Below are positions 55,023 through 63,564 of a stretch of 64,000 nt of DNA, piece after piece. The notes under the pieces are model-generated. The model searched no databases and was not told where the DNA came from. It worked only from the letters and a program-made list of their open reading frames with translations. Position numbers and translations under genes: made by a program. The DNA is taken from NCBI RefSeq assembly GCF_015223195.1, contig NZ_JADFUA010000005.1, positions 228,896 through 292,895 of the forward strand. The letters are read 5' to 3'. The number at the start of each line of letters is the position of its first letter. Position 1 is the first letter of the stretch. Source of the DNA: Chitinilyticum piscinae. Lineage in GTDB: Bacteria > Pseudomonadota > Gammaproteobacteria > Burkholderiales > Chitinibacteraceae.

Positions 55023-56053
55023 TGAGCCAGCCTGCACTGGGCGTATTCGAACGCTATCTCACGCTGTGGGTGACCTTGTGCATCGTCGTTGGCATCGTGC
55101 TCGGCCAACTGGCCCCCGCGCCCTTCCAGGCACTGGGTGCCATGGAGATTGCCCGCGTCAATCTGCCGGTCGGCATCCTGATCTGGGTGATGATCATCCC
55201 GATGCTGATGAAAATCGACTTCGCCGCGCTGAAAGAAGTCGGCCAGCACTGGCGCGGCATCGGTGTAACGCTGTTCGTGAACTGGCTGGTCAAGCCGTTT
55301 TCGATGGCGCTGCTGGGCTGGCTATTCATTCGTGAGCTCTTCGCTCCGTGGCTGCCAGCGGCACAGATCGACAGCTACATTGCCGGCCTGATTCTGCTGG
55401 CTGCAGCACCGTGTACCGCGATGGTGTTTGTCTGGAGCCAGCTGGTACGAGGCGAGCCGCACTTCACGCTGAGCCAGGTGGCGGTGAATGATGCCATCAT
55501 GGTGGTCGCCTTTGCGCCGATTGTCGGTCTCTTGCTGGGCATTTCGGCCATCACCGTGCCGTGGGATACGCTGCTGGTATCGGTCGGCCTCTACATCGTG
55601 ATTCCGGTCATCCTCGCCCAGCTGGCGCGCAAAGTACTGATCGCGCACGGCGGCCTGGATACGGCACTGAAGCGCATCCAGCCGTTTTCGCTCTGTGCCC
55701 TGCTGGCCACACTGGTCCTGCTGTTTGCCTTCCAGGGCGAGCAGATCCTCAAGCAGCCGCTGGTGATCGCGCTGCTGGCAGTGCCCATCCTGATCCAGGT
55801 GGTGTTCAACTCGGGACTGGCCTATGTGCTCAACAAAAAACTCGGCGTGGCGCACTGCGTGGCCGGCCCGTCGGCACTGATCGGCGCCTCGAACTTCTTC
55901 GAGCTGGCGGTCGCGGCCGCGATCAGCCTGTTCGGCTTCCAGTCCGGCGCAGCGCTGGCGACTGTCGTCGGCGTGCTGGTCGAAGTACCCATCATGCTGG
56001 CGGTAGTCGCAGTGGTGAACCGCAGCAAGAACTGGTACGAAGCGGCGGCCTGA
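55022..56053 (+). CDS. arsB: ACR3-family arsenite efflux transporter
   Basis: The 343-residue protein of ten membrane helices exports arsenite using the proton gradient. Seen are VNLPVGILIWVMIIPMLMKI, AAAPCTAMVFVWSQLVRGEP with the essential conserved cysteine, VAVNDAIMVVAFAPIVGLLL, and GASNFFELAVAAAISLFG. This is the ACR3/Bcr type, not the E. coli ArsB type. It ends the operon before a 17-base perfect hairpin. Confidence 0.95.
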   Translation: MSQPALGVFERYLTLWVTLCIVVGIVLGQLAPAPFQALGAMEIARVNLPVGILIWVMIIPMLMKIDFAALKEVGQHWRGIGVTLFVNWLVKPFSMALLGWLFIRELFAPWLPAAQIDSYIAGLILLAAAPCTAMVFVWSQLVRGEPHFTLSQVAVNDAIMVVAFAPIVGLLLGISAITVPWDTLLVSVGLYIVIPVILAQLARKVLIAHGGLDTALKRIQPFSLCALLATLVLLFAFQGEQILKQPLVIALLAVPILIQVVFNSGLAYVLNKKLGVAHCVAGPSALIGASNFFELAVAAAISLFGFQSGAALATVVGVLVEVPIMLAVVAVVNRSKNWYEAAA

Positions 56054-56066
56054 TACACGGCAACCG

Positions 56067-56107
56067 ATATGTCTGTAGCCATTTATCTGCAATGGCTACA
56101 GACATAT
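56067..56107 (+). terminator. Long hairpin ending the arsenic operon
   Basis: ATATGTCTGTAGCCATT and AATGGCTACAGACATAT (17 bases each) are perfectly complementary around TATCTGC. There is no T-run after it; instead comes TATACCCAT, a motif repeated elsewhere. Confidence 0.6.
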
Positions 56108-56221
56108 ACCCATAAGCCCGGCACGGCCATCGCCACAGAACACCCCACTGCGGATTTCCTGCACAGCCAAAACCGCCCGCCTGCACTATGCTCACGTCCC
56201 CGCCAACGAGGAGCAAGTACC

Positions 56222-56818
56222 ATGTCGCGACGACACAGCCTGTTCGAAGACCTGCAGGGCGTGCTGACGGGCGCGCTGTTCATGGCGCTGGCCATCCAGT
56301 TTTTCCAGCATGCGAAGCTGCTCACCGGCGGCGTCACCGGCATCGCCTTCCTGATCCACTACGCCACGCACTGGGCGTATGGCGCGGTGTTTTTTATCAT
56401 CAGCGTGCCCTTCTACCTGTTTGCCTGGCGCACACTGGGCGCCGAATTCACGCTGAAGACCTTTGCCGCCATCGGCACGCTGTCGCTCCTGACCGGCTGG
56501 CTGCCGCATTGGCTGAGTTTCGGCTCCCTCAACCCGCTGTTTGCCGCCATCATGGGCGGCCTGCTCGCCGGCGCAGGCATCCTGATGCTGGTACGCCATC
56601 GCGCCAGCCTCGGCGGCGTAACCGTGCTGGCACTCTACCTGCAGCAGCGCCGCGGCTGGCGCGCCGGGCATGTGCAGCTGGGCTTCGATCTGGCCATCCT
56701 GTTCGCTGGCATCTTCCTCGCCAGCCCGCAGCAGATGCTGCTGTCGATTGCCGGCGCCCTCGCGCTGAATCTGGTCATTGCCATCAATCACCGGCCTGAG
56801 CGCTATATGGGGATGTAA
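56222..56818 (+). CDS. YitT-family (DUF161) membrane protein
   Basis: The 198-residue protein has about five to six membrane helices. It begins RHSLFEDLQGVLTGALFMAL and has the family signature LLTGGVTGIAFLIHY. YitT-type proteins are of unknown function and possibly transporters. ATG at 56222 has AGGAG eight bases before it; upstream codons overlap the ars hairpin. It is a single gene. Confidence 0.85.
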   Translation: MSRRHSLFEDLQGVLTGALFMALAIQFFQHAKLLTGGVTGIAFLIHYATHWAYGAVFFIISVPFYLFAWRTLGAEFTLKTFAAIGTLSLLTGWLPHWLSFGSLNPLFAAIMGGLLAGAGILMLVRHRASLGGVTVLALYLQQRRGWRAGHVQLGFDLAILFAGIFLASPQQMLLSIAGALALNLVIAINHRPERYMGM

Positions 56819-56854
56819 TACCCAGATACCGTTGTTCGTATAGATATTTGCAAT

Positions 56855-56880
56855 CAATGGGTACAGGCGTATACCCATTG
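56855..56880. other. Hairpin with TATACCCAT motif at convergent gene ends
   Basis: CAATGGGTA-CAGGCGTA-TACCCATTG is an inverted repeat lying between the convergent YitT-like and nagD genes. It has no T-run. Confidence 0.5.
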
Positions 56881-56929
56881 GATTGGTGAGGCAGGCCTGC
56901 CGTGCACGCAGCAAATGTAATCAGCGTGC

Positions 56930-57700
56930 TTACAGCTTATCCAGCGCGATCTCGCCGACATTGTTGAACACGTAGTCGGGCTTGTAGGGAAAGTGGTCGA
57001 TCATGTCGGTCGTCGTCACGCCCGAGAGCACCAGCGCGGTTTTCATGCCGGCTTCCATGCCGCCGACGATGTCGGTGTCCATCCGGTCGCCCACCATCAA
57101 CGTGTCGTCCGGATGTGCGCCGAGCTTTCTGAGCGCCAGCGTCATCATCAGTGCATTGGGCTTGCCAACGATGTAGGGCTTCTTGCCGGTAGCAGCAGCA
57201 ATCGCCGCCAGAATCGTGCCGGCCGCCGGCTCGTTGCCACCTTCGACCGGGTCGATCATGTCCGGATTGGTGCCGATGAATTTGGCACCCTGATCAATCA
57301 GCCGCACCGCCTTTTTCAGTTGCTCAAAGCTGAAGGTCGCCGACTTGGCCACGACCACATAATCCGGATTACTTTCTGATATCGAGAAGCCGACGTTATA
57401 CAGCTCATTGATCAGCCCGCCACCGCCGATCACGTACACCTTGGCGCGGTCCTTCTGGTTTTTCAGGAACATCGCCGTGGCCATCGCGGCGGTGATGAAG
57501 TTGTCTTCCGTCAGGCCGTGCACGCCCAGCGATTCGAGCTTCAGTTTCAGGTCATACGGCGTCTGCTCGGCGTTGTTGGTCAGAAACAGGAAGGGAATCC
57601 TGGCCGCCAGCATGCGGTCGACAAAGGCCTGGGCGCCGGGAATGAGCTGCTTGCCGCGGTAGACCACGCCGTCCATGTCGGAAATCACGTTCTTGATCAT
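56930..57700 (-). CDS. nagD: HAD-IIA phosphatase, NagD-like
   Basis: The 256-residue protein has the HAD IIA layout: motif I ISDMDGVVYRG with nucleophile and acid Asp, motif II FLTNNAEQTP, the C2 cap, motif III lysine in YIVGKPNALMM, and motif IV LMVGDRMDTDIVGGMEAG. NagD dephosphorylates UMP and other nucleotides. The substrate of this copy is not proven. ATG at 57700 has AGGA at seven bases. Confidence 0.9.
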   Translation of the reverse strand: MIKNVISDMDGVVYRGKQLIPGAQAFVDRMLAARIPFLFLTNNAEQTPYDLKLKLESLGVHGLTEDNFITAAMATAMFLKNQKDRAKVYVIGGGGLINELYNVGFSISESNPDYVVVAKSATFSFEQLKKAVRLIDQGAKFIGTNPDMIDPVEGGNEPAAGTILAAIAAATGKKPYIVGKPNALMMTLALRKLGAHPDDTLMVGDRMDTDIVGGMEAGMKTALVLSGVTTTDMIDHFPYKPDYVFNNVGEIALDKL

Positions 57701-57750
57701 ATCCTGTTCCTGTTGATTGCTTGAGCAGATGCTGACTTTAGCCGCGAATG

Positions 57751-57777
57751 CGGTGCAGCACTAGCCGTGCCGCACCG
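57751..57777 (-). terminator. Possible hairpin terminator after dadA
   Basis: On the minus strand CGGTGCGGCAC and GTGCTGCACCG pair with one G-T wobble around GGCTA, nine bases after the dadA stop; there is no clear T-run. Confidence 0.45.
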
Positions 57778-57785
57778 TAGATCAT

Positions 57786-59042
57786 TTACAGTCCCTGCAC
57801 GAAGGGGTAATCGACCTCGGGGTTCTTGCCATCGATCAGGTCAGCAATCGCCTTGGCAGAGCCACAGCATTCGGTCCAGCCCAGCGTACCGTGACCGGTG
57901 TTCAGCCACAGGCTGGGGTAGCGCGTGCTGCCGATATAGGGCAGATTGCCCGGTGTGGCCGGACGCAATCCGGTCCAGAATTCGGCGTTGGCGTAATCGC
58001 CACCATTGGGGAAGATTTCGCTGGTGCGCGCGATCAGTGCCTTGCAGCGGATTTCATTCAGCTCAAGGTTGTAGCCGTTGAATTCGGCAGTACCGGCCAC
58101 GCGCAGGCGATCCCCCAGTCTGGAGAACACCAGCTTGTAGCCATCGTCGGTCATGCTGACTGTCGGAGCCTCGTGTTCGGGGCCGACCGGAATCGTCGCC
58201 GAATAGCCCTTGGCCGGGTAGATGTCGAGCGTGACGCCCAGGGGGGCCAGATACAGCGGGCTGTAGCTGCCCAGACACACGACAAAGCGATCGGCGCTGA
58301 GCACTTCTTTACCTTCTGGGGTATGCACGCGCACGCTTTTTACATCGCCGCCTGCAGCATTAAACCCGTCGATCGCGCAGTCGTAGCGGAATTTCACGCC
58401 CAGCGCTTCAGCGTGTTTCGCCAGCTCGTTGGTGAACTTGCGCGCATCGCCCGATTCGTCGCTTGGTGTGTAGGTGCCGCCGACGATGGGGCGGCGCGAG
58501 TGCTTCAACGCAGGTTCGATCGCCAGACATTCGGCTGCGGATTTCACCTGCCGGTCCAGCCCCACTTCGCGCATCAGTGCGGCGGCCGGAATCGCGGCGT
58601 TGAAATCCGCCTCGTCGGTGTAGTAGTGAAGAATTCCTTCCGTTCGCTCGTCGTACGACAAGCCCAGCTCGCCGCGCACAGCCTGCAGCGTATCGCGACT
58701 GAACAGCCCCAGGCGCACCAGATTCTGCAGGTTGAAACGTGCACGCTCCGGCGTGCATTGCTGGAGGAAGCGCAGGCCCCAGCGCCACTGGTTCCAGTCG
58801 AATTTGAAACGGAACAGCAGTGGCGCGTCTTCCTCGCCCAGCCACTGCAGTGTTTTCCACGGCGCTTTCGGGTTCGCCCACGGCTCGGCGTGGCACACGG
58901 AAATCTGCCCGCCATTGGCATAACTGGTTTCGCGCGCCGGCTCCTGCGCGCGCTCGATCACGGTAACCTCATGGCCGGCCTTCGCCAGAAACCACGCGGA
59001 GGTCACACCGATAACCCCTGCTCCGAGCACGATGATTTTCAT
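57786..59042 (-). CDS. dadA: D-amino acid dehydrogenase, small subunit
   Basis: DadA oxidises D-amino acids (D-alanine from peptidoglycan turnover and alanine catabolism) with FAD and passes electrons to the respiratory chain. The 418-residue protein has FAD motif KIIVLGAGVIGVTSAWFLA, VIERAQEPARETSYANGG, the signature YERTEGILHYY-like YDERTEGILHYYTDEADF, and a C-terminal GWTECCGSAKAIADLIDG. ATG at 59042 has AGGGGGAG upstream. The alanine racemase dadX is not adjacent. Confidence 0.95.
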   Translation of the reverse strand: MKIIVLGAGVIGVTSAWFLAKAGHEVTVIERAQEPARETSYANGGQISVCHAEPWANPKAPWKTLQWLGEEDAPLLFRFKFDWNQWRWGLRFLQQCTPERARFNLQNLVRLGLFSRDTLQAVRGELGLSYDERTEGILHYYTDEADFNAAIPAAALMREVGLDRQVKSAAECLAIEPALKHSRRPIVGGTYTPSDESGDARKFTNELAKHAEALGVKFRYDCAIDGFNAAGGDVKSVRVHTPEGKEVLSADRFVVCLGSYSPLYLAPLGVTLDIYPAKGYSATIPVGPEHEAPTVSMTDDGYKLVFSRLGDRLRVAGTAEFNGYNLELNEIRCKALIARTSEIFPNGGDYANAEFWTGLRPATPGNLPYIGSTRYPSLWLNTGHGTLGWTECCGSAKAIADLIDGKNPEVDYPFVQGL

Positions 59043-59243
59043 ATTGGTCTCCCCCTGAAACACCGGGCAATTATGCCGTCTGTCGTGTTGCCCTGCAGTG
59101 AAACGCCCTGCTTCTCTGCCGCGCATCAAATCCGCCGGCATTAACTGGCAGCAGATTTACCACAGCATCACGCAAATCAATACCTAAACTGTCAAACGCT
59201 TGCACTACACTATGGTCTTTGTCTTTCCCGAAGCCTGCCGCGC

Positions 59244-61070
59244 ATGCGCTTTACCCTGCGAGCTGCCATCATCGTTGCCGTGCTGCTGGGGCTGTTGCTG
59301 CCTGCCAGCATCAACGGCTATTTCGGCATGCGCGCCGAACGGCGAACACTGCAGGATCAGTTCGAGCGCGAACATCAGCGCCTGACCGAACTGCTGGCGC
59401 TGGGCATGCAGGATCCGCTATGGAATCTGTCCCCCGAATCCGGCAGGCCGCTGCTCGAATCGCTGATGAGCGACCCTCGAGTCGTGCGCATCACCGTCGT
59501 TGATAGCGCCGGGGACAGCAGCTTCCTGAATGCCGACCGCCCCGAACGCCGCACGCTCAATCTCAGCAGCCGGCAGGAGCAGGTCATCCGCCATGGCGAA
59601 GCCATCGGCAAGGTCACACTGGAAATGGACATCGGCGAAGCCATGGCCACGCTGGAACGCAAACAGCGCCAGTACATCCTGGCCGTCGCCGTACAGGTCA
59701 TCATCAGCATCAGCCTGATCTATATCCTGCTCAATGCACGGCTACTGCAACCGCTGCAGAAACTGCTGCGCCAGTCCGGCCGGCTGGCGCGCCGTGAACT
59801 CGAAGAACGCTTCGAATGGGAACGCGATGACGAACTGGGCGAGCTGGGGCAATCACTGGAAACCACTCGCGTGGCAGTGCGCCAGCTGATCGGCGACCTG
59901 GAGCAGAATAATCTGCAGCTGGAGGCCGACCTCATCAGCCGCATGCAGGTCGAGGAAGCCCTGCGCGCCAGCGAGAACCGCTTCCGCCGCCTGGTGGAAA
60001 GCAGCAGCGTCATCCCCTGGGATGCCCGCGCCGGCGAATGGCGCTTCACCTATATCGGCCCCCAGGCCGAAGCACTGCTGGGCCTGCCACTGTCCAGCTG
60101 GTACGAGGACAACTTCCTCTCGCAGGTGGTTCACCCGGACGACCGGCATCTCATCTACCCGCTGTTCGGCAGCGACTGCACCAGCCAGCTCCCGCAGCGC
60201 TGCGAACTGCGTCTGCGGCGGGCCGATGGCAGTGACAACTGGGTACTGCTGCTGGCGCACAGCAGCATCGACAGCAGCCAGCAGCACTACCTGCACGGCT
60301 ATCTGATCGACATCCACCCGCAAAAGTGCGCCGAACTGGAGCTGGAAAGCTACCGGCAGCATCTGGAAGACGTCGTCGAAAACCGCAGCCGGGCGCTCAC
60401 TCAGCTGCGCGATGACAACGACACCCTCAACGATGTGCTCTGCCGTGATCTGCGCGGGCAGCTGCGTCGGCTGGATGGACTGAGCCAGATCCTGCACGAA
60501 GAAGCCGGTCGCAACAGTAATCTGCGCGGCTATCTGCAACAGCTGGGAAGCACCATCCAGGAAATGGCCAGCCACATCGATGATCTGGCGGCCCTGCAGC
60601 AATTCGACCAAGCTGAATTGCAGACGGACATCATCGATGTCAGTGCCATGACCCGCGAGCTGCTGGATGAAATCACCCTGCTTGCACCAGCCGACGAGGT
60701 CCAGTGCACCATCCAGCCGGGGATGCAAGCCCAGGCCGACCCCAGGCTGCTGCGCATCGTCCTGCACAACCTGCTCGACAACGCCTGGAAGTTCAGCCAG
60801 CACAATGCCACACCACACCTGCACATCGGTTGCACCAGCCACCAGGGACGGCAGATTTTCAGCGTCAGTGACAATGGCTGCGGCTTCGACATGGCGCAAG
60901 CCCCGCTGCTGTTCAGGCCCTTCCAGCGCCTGCAGGCCAATGGTAGCCCCCACAGCGGCAACGGCATTGGCCTGGCAATTGCCGAGCGCATCATTCGCCG
61001 CCATAACGGCCGCATCTGGGCCAAGGGCAGCCCGGGTGAAGGCGCGACCTTCTCGTTCACCCTGGACTGA
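59244..61070 (+). CDS. Sensor kinase-like protein lacking the phospho-acceptor histidine
   Basis: The 608-residue protein has an N-terminal membrane helix (FTLRAAIIVAVLLGLLLPAS), a periplasmic domain to about 142, a second helix (YILAVAVQVIISISLIYILL), a HAMP-like linker, and a PAS domain (about 245-365, FRRLVESSSVIPWDARAG). The dimerisation helix reads VLCRDLRGQLRRLDGLSQIL, where the usual S-H-D-L-R has arginine (residue 401, CGT) for histidine. The ATPase domain is intact: LHNLLDNAWKFS, VSDNGCGFD, SGNGIGLAIAERII. It may be a catalytically altered kinase, a phosphatase, or a partner in heterodimers. No regulator gene is adjacent. Confidence 0.85.
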   Translation: MRFTLRAAIIVAVLLGLLLPASINGYFGMRAERRTLQDQFEREHQRLTELLALGMQDPLWNLSPESGRPLLESLMSDPRVVRITVVDSAGDSSFLNADRPERRTLNLSSRQEQVIRHGEAIGKVTLEMDIGEAMATLERKQRQYILAVAVQVIISISLIYILLNARLLQPLQKLLRQSGRLARRELEERFEWERDDELGELGQSLETTRVAVRQLIGDLEQNNLQLEADLISRMQVEEALRASENRFRRLVESSSVIPWDARAGEWRFTYIGPQAEALLGLPLSSWYEDNFLSQVVHPDDRHLIYPLFGSDCTSQLPQRCELRLRRADGSDNWVLLLAHSSIDSSQQHYLHGYLIDIHPQKCAELELESYRQHLEDVVENRSRALTQLRDDNDTLNDVLCRDLRGQLRRLDGLSQILHEEAGRNSNLRGYLQQLGSTIQEMASHIDDLAALQQFDQAELQTDIIDVSAMTRELLDEITLLAPADEVQCTIQPGMQAQADPRLLRIVLHNLLDNAWKFSQHNATPHLHIGCTSHQGRQIFSVSDNGCGFDMAQAPLLFRPFQRLQANGSPHSGNGIGLAIAERIIRRHNGRIWAKGSPGEGATFSFTLD

Positions 61071-61136
61071 TACAGCGCGAGCAGCGTCAGGCAACCGGCC
61101 GGAAGCAGCCTGCTGCACAGTCGGCAAACACACCGC

Positions 61137-61164
61137 TTGCAAAACAGAACGATTGTTCTATAAT
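61137..61164 (+). promoter_or_regulatory. recA promoter with palindromic operator in the spacer
   Basis: TTGCAA (61137-61142) and TATAAT (61159-61164) are 16 bases apart. The spacer holds AGAAC-GATT-GTTCT (61146-61159), a perfect palindrome that overlaps the -10 box, placed as expected for an SOS repressor. Confidence 0.75.
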
Positions 61165-61202
61165 CTGCAACACCAACCCAATTACCTCTGCCAGGAGCTT
61201 CC

Positions 61203-62255
<1,053 letters not shown>

Positions 62256-62268
62256 TCCCCCGCCCCAA

Positions 62269-62300
62269 CAACAACGGCCGCTGATGCGGCCGTTGTTTTA
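62269..62300 (+). terminator. Intrinsic terminator after recA
   Basis: ACAACGGCCGC-TGAT-GCGGCCGTTGT is followed by TTTA. Confidence 0.88.
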
Positions 62301-62401
62301 TCAATCTCGACACACCAGCCCACGCGAGATCCCGCTCATGCAAATGCCAATTCAGCATCGCTGCTGCAAGTTGGTCATATATTGATTGGAAATAATGTGC
62401 A

Positions 62402-62704
62402 ATGAAATTTCGCTACGTGGTGTACAAACTCACCTTTCCAAACGGAAAAATCTATATCGGGAAAGATATTGGCGGCGCAGGACATTCAATAAACTACTTT
62501 GGCTCTTGGGACAACACATTAGTCGAACAAGACTTTACCAAAGAGCAACTGAGCGATTTCACAATCAGGAAGGAAATCCTCTTTGAATCCGAGAACAAGC
62601 AAGAAGTAAACCAGAAAGAATCCGAACTGATCATTCGCCATCAATCTAATGATGAAGCCATCGGTTATAACCAAACACATCGCCCTCACAAGAAAACCCT
62701 TTGA
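62402..62704 (+). CDS. GIY-YIG nuclease-like small protein
   Basis: The 100-residue protein resembles the Seg-type phage and intron GIY-YIG endonucleases: YVVYKLTFPNGKIYIGKDIG (VVY in place of GIY; YIG kept), INYFGSWDN, and KEILFESENKQEVNQKESEL with the catalytic Glu candidate in KESEL. A catalytic arginine is not clear after YIG, and no C-terminal DNA-binding domain is present. The gene is AT-rich against its neighbours, suggesting transfer, and lies between recA and structured repeats. Ribosome site is weak. It may be inactive. Confidence 0.7.
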   Translation: MKFRYVVYKLTFPNGKIYIGKDIGGAGHSINYFGSWDNTLVEQDFTKEQLSDFTIRKEILFESENKQEVNQKESELIIRHQSNDEAIGYNQTHRPHKKTL

Positions 62705-62755
62705 TATCAATAGGGTAAATAAATGGACATTTCCCTCAAGGTCATGCTGTTTTCA

Positions 62756-62982
62756 GTGCCTGCGGCACGCTGTTTTCATGCGCGTTTCCGCCGCGCCCAC
62801 GGGCTACTTTCTTTGCTTCACCAAAGAAAGTAGCCAAAGAAAGGCGAGCCCGGTTCGCCGGCCCTTCGGGCTTCCCTGCGATGCTCACCGCCCGCAGCGC
62901 GGGTTCGAAACTCGCCCTGCGGGCTCAAACATCTCACCCGCGAAACCCTGCGGGCGGCTGCGCTTCTCGGCGGCTTCAGGGC
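62756..62982 (+). repeat. Structured intergenic repeat, left copy
   Basis: The element runs GTGCCTGCGGCAC at its start, then a 14-bp perfect hairpin (GGCTACTTTCTTTG, 62802-62815; CAAAGAAAGTAGCC, 62822-62835), a block GGCGAGCCCGG...TTCCCTGCGATGCTC, a variable middle, and GGCTGCGCTTCTCGGCGGCTT at the end. A diverged copy lies inverted at 63141-63370. Frames through it do not match between copies, so it is not a gene. The 158 bases between the copies hold two ATGGGTATA motifs and no gene. Confidence 0.85.
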
Positions 62983-63140
62983 GAGGCGTGCTAGGCAACA
63001 GCAGTGATTACTCGCAGGCCGGAAAAGCGAAGCGCCTTCCGGCAGATTTGGGTGATGGGTATATGGCTACAGCCCTTTCCCAGGTTTAGCTGTGGGTTTA
63101 TCACTGCATGGGTATATCACGCTGCCAGTTAGGACGATAT

Positions 63141-63370
63141 GCCCTGGAGCCGCCGAGAAGCGCAGCCGCGGCCAGGGTTTCGGCGTAACGAGTGTCTGAG
63201 GCCGAAAGCCGAGTTGCGGCGCGCCGCTGGACGTGGCGAGCATCGCAGGGAAGCCCGAAGGGCCGGCGGATCGGGCTCGCCTTTTCTTTGGTTCGTTTCT
63301 TTTGGCGAGACAAAAGAAACGAACCCGTCCGCCGGGCGGAACCGGCATGAAAACACCGCGCCGCAGGCGC
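63141..63370 (-). repeat. Structured intergenic repeat, right copy (inverted)
   Basis: Read on the minus strand it has the same order as the left copy, with a 15-bp perfect hairpin (GGTTCGTTTCTTTTG and CAAAAGAAACGAACC, at 63290-63325) at the matching place. The middle segment differs strongly while outer blocks are almost identical. The region 63371-63564 after it is AT-rich and shows no gene. Confidence 0.85.
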
Positions 63371-63564
63371 TTAAACAACTCGAACTGCACTTCAGCTACA
63401 TACACCACAATGTATCACCATGCAGCCAAATATTATATTAGCCAGTCGGCTCTGAATAATTCACAGGTCAATGATTTCAATGGCAAAACATGCCATCTCC
63501 CTCCCAAGAATTTGCAAGTTTTCATTAAAATCGACGCGTTTCCTTGCGAATTTTTGAGACCAGC

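Noticed and set aside
57891..61142. Long open frames opposite dadA (plus) and opposite the sensor kinase (minus)
   Set aside because: Both are shadows of genes with strong family motifs.
62756..63370. CRISPR array
   Set aside because: There are only two copies, inverted and diverged, with no regular spacers; no cas gene is in the window.
62649..63408. Short frames on both strands within the repeat region (for example plus 62649-63089 and minus 63067-63408)
   Set aside because: Similar peptide pieces appear in different frames in the two repeat copies, which fits a non-coding repeat better than genes.
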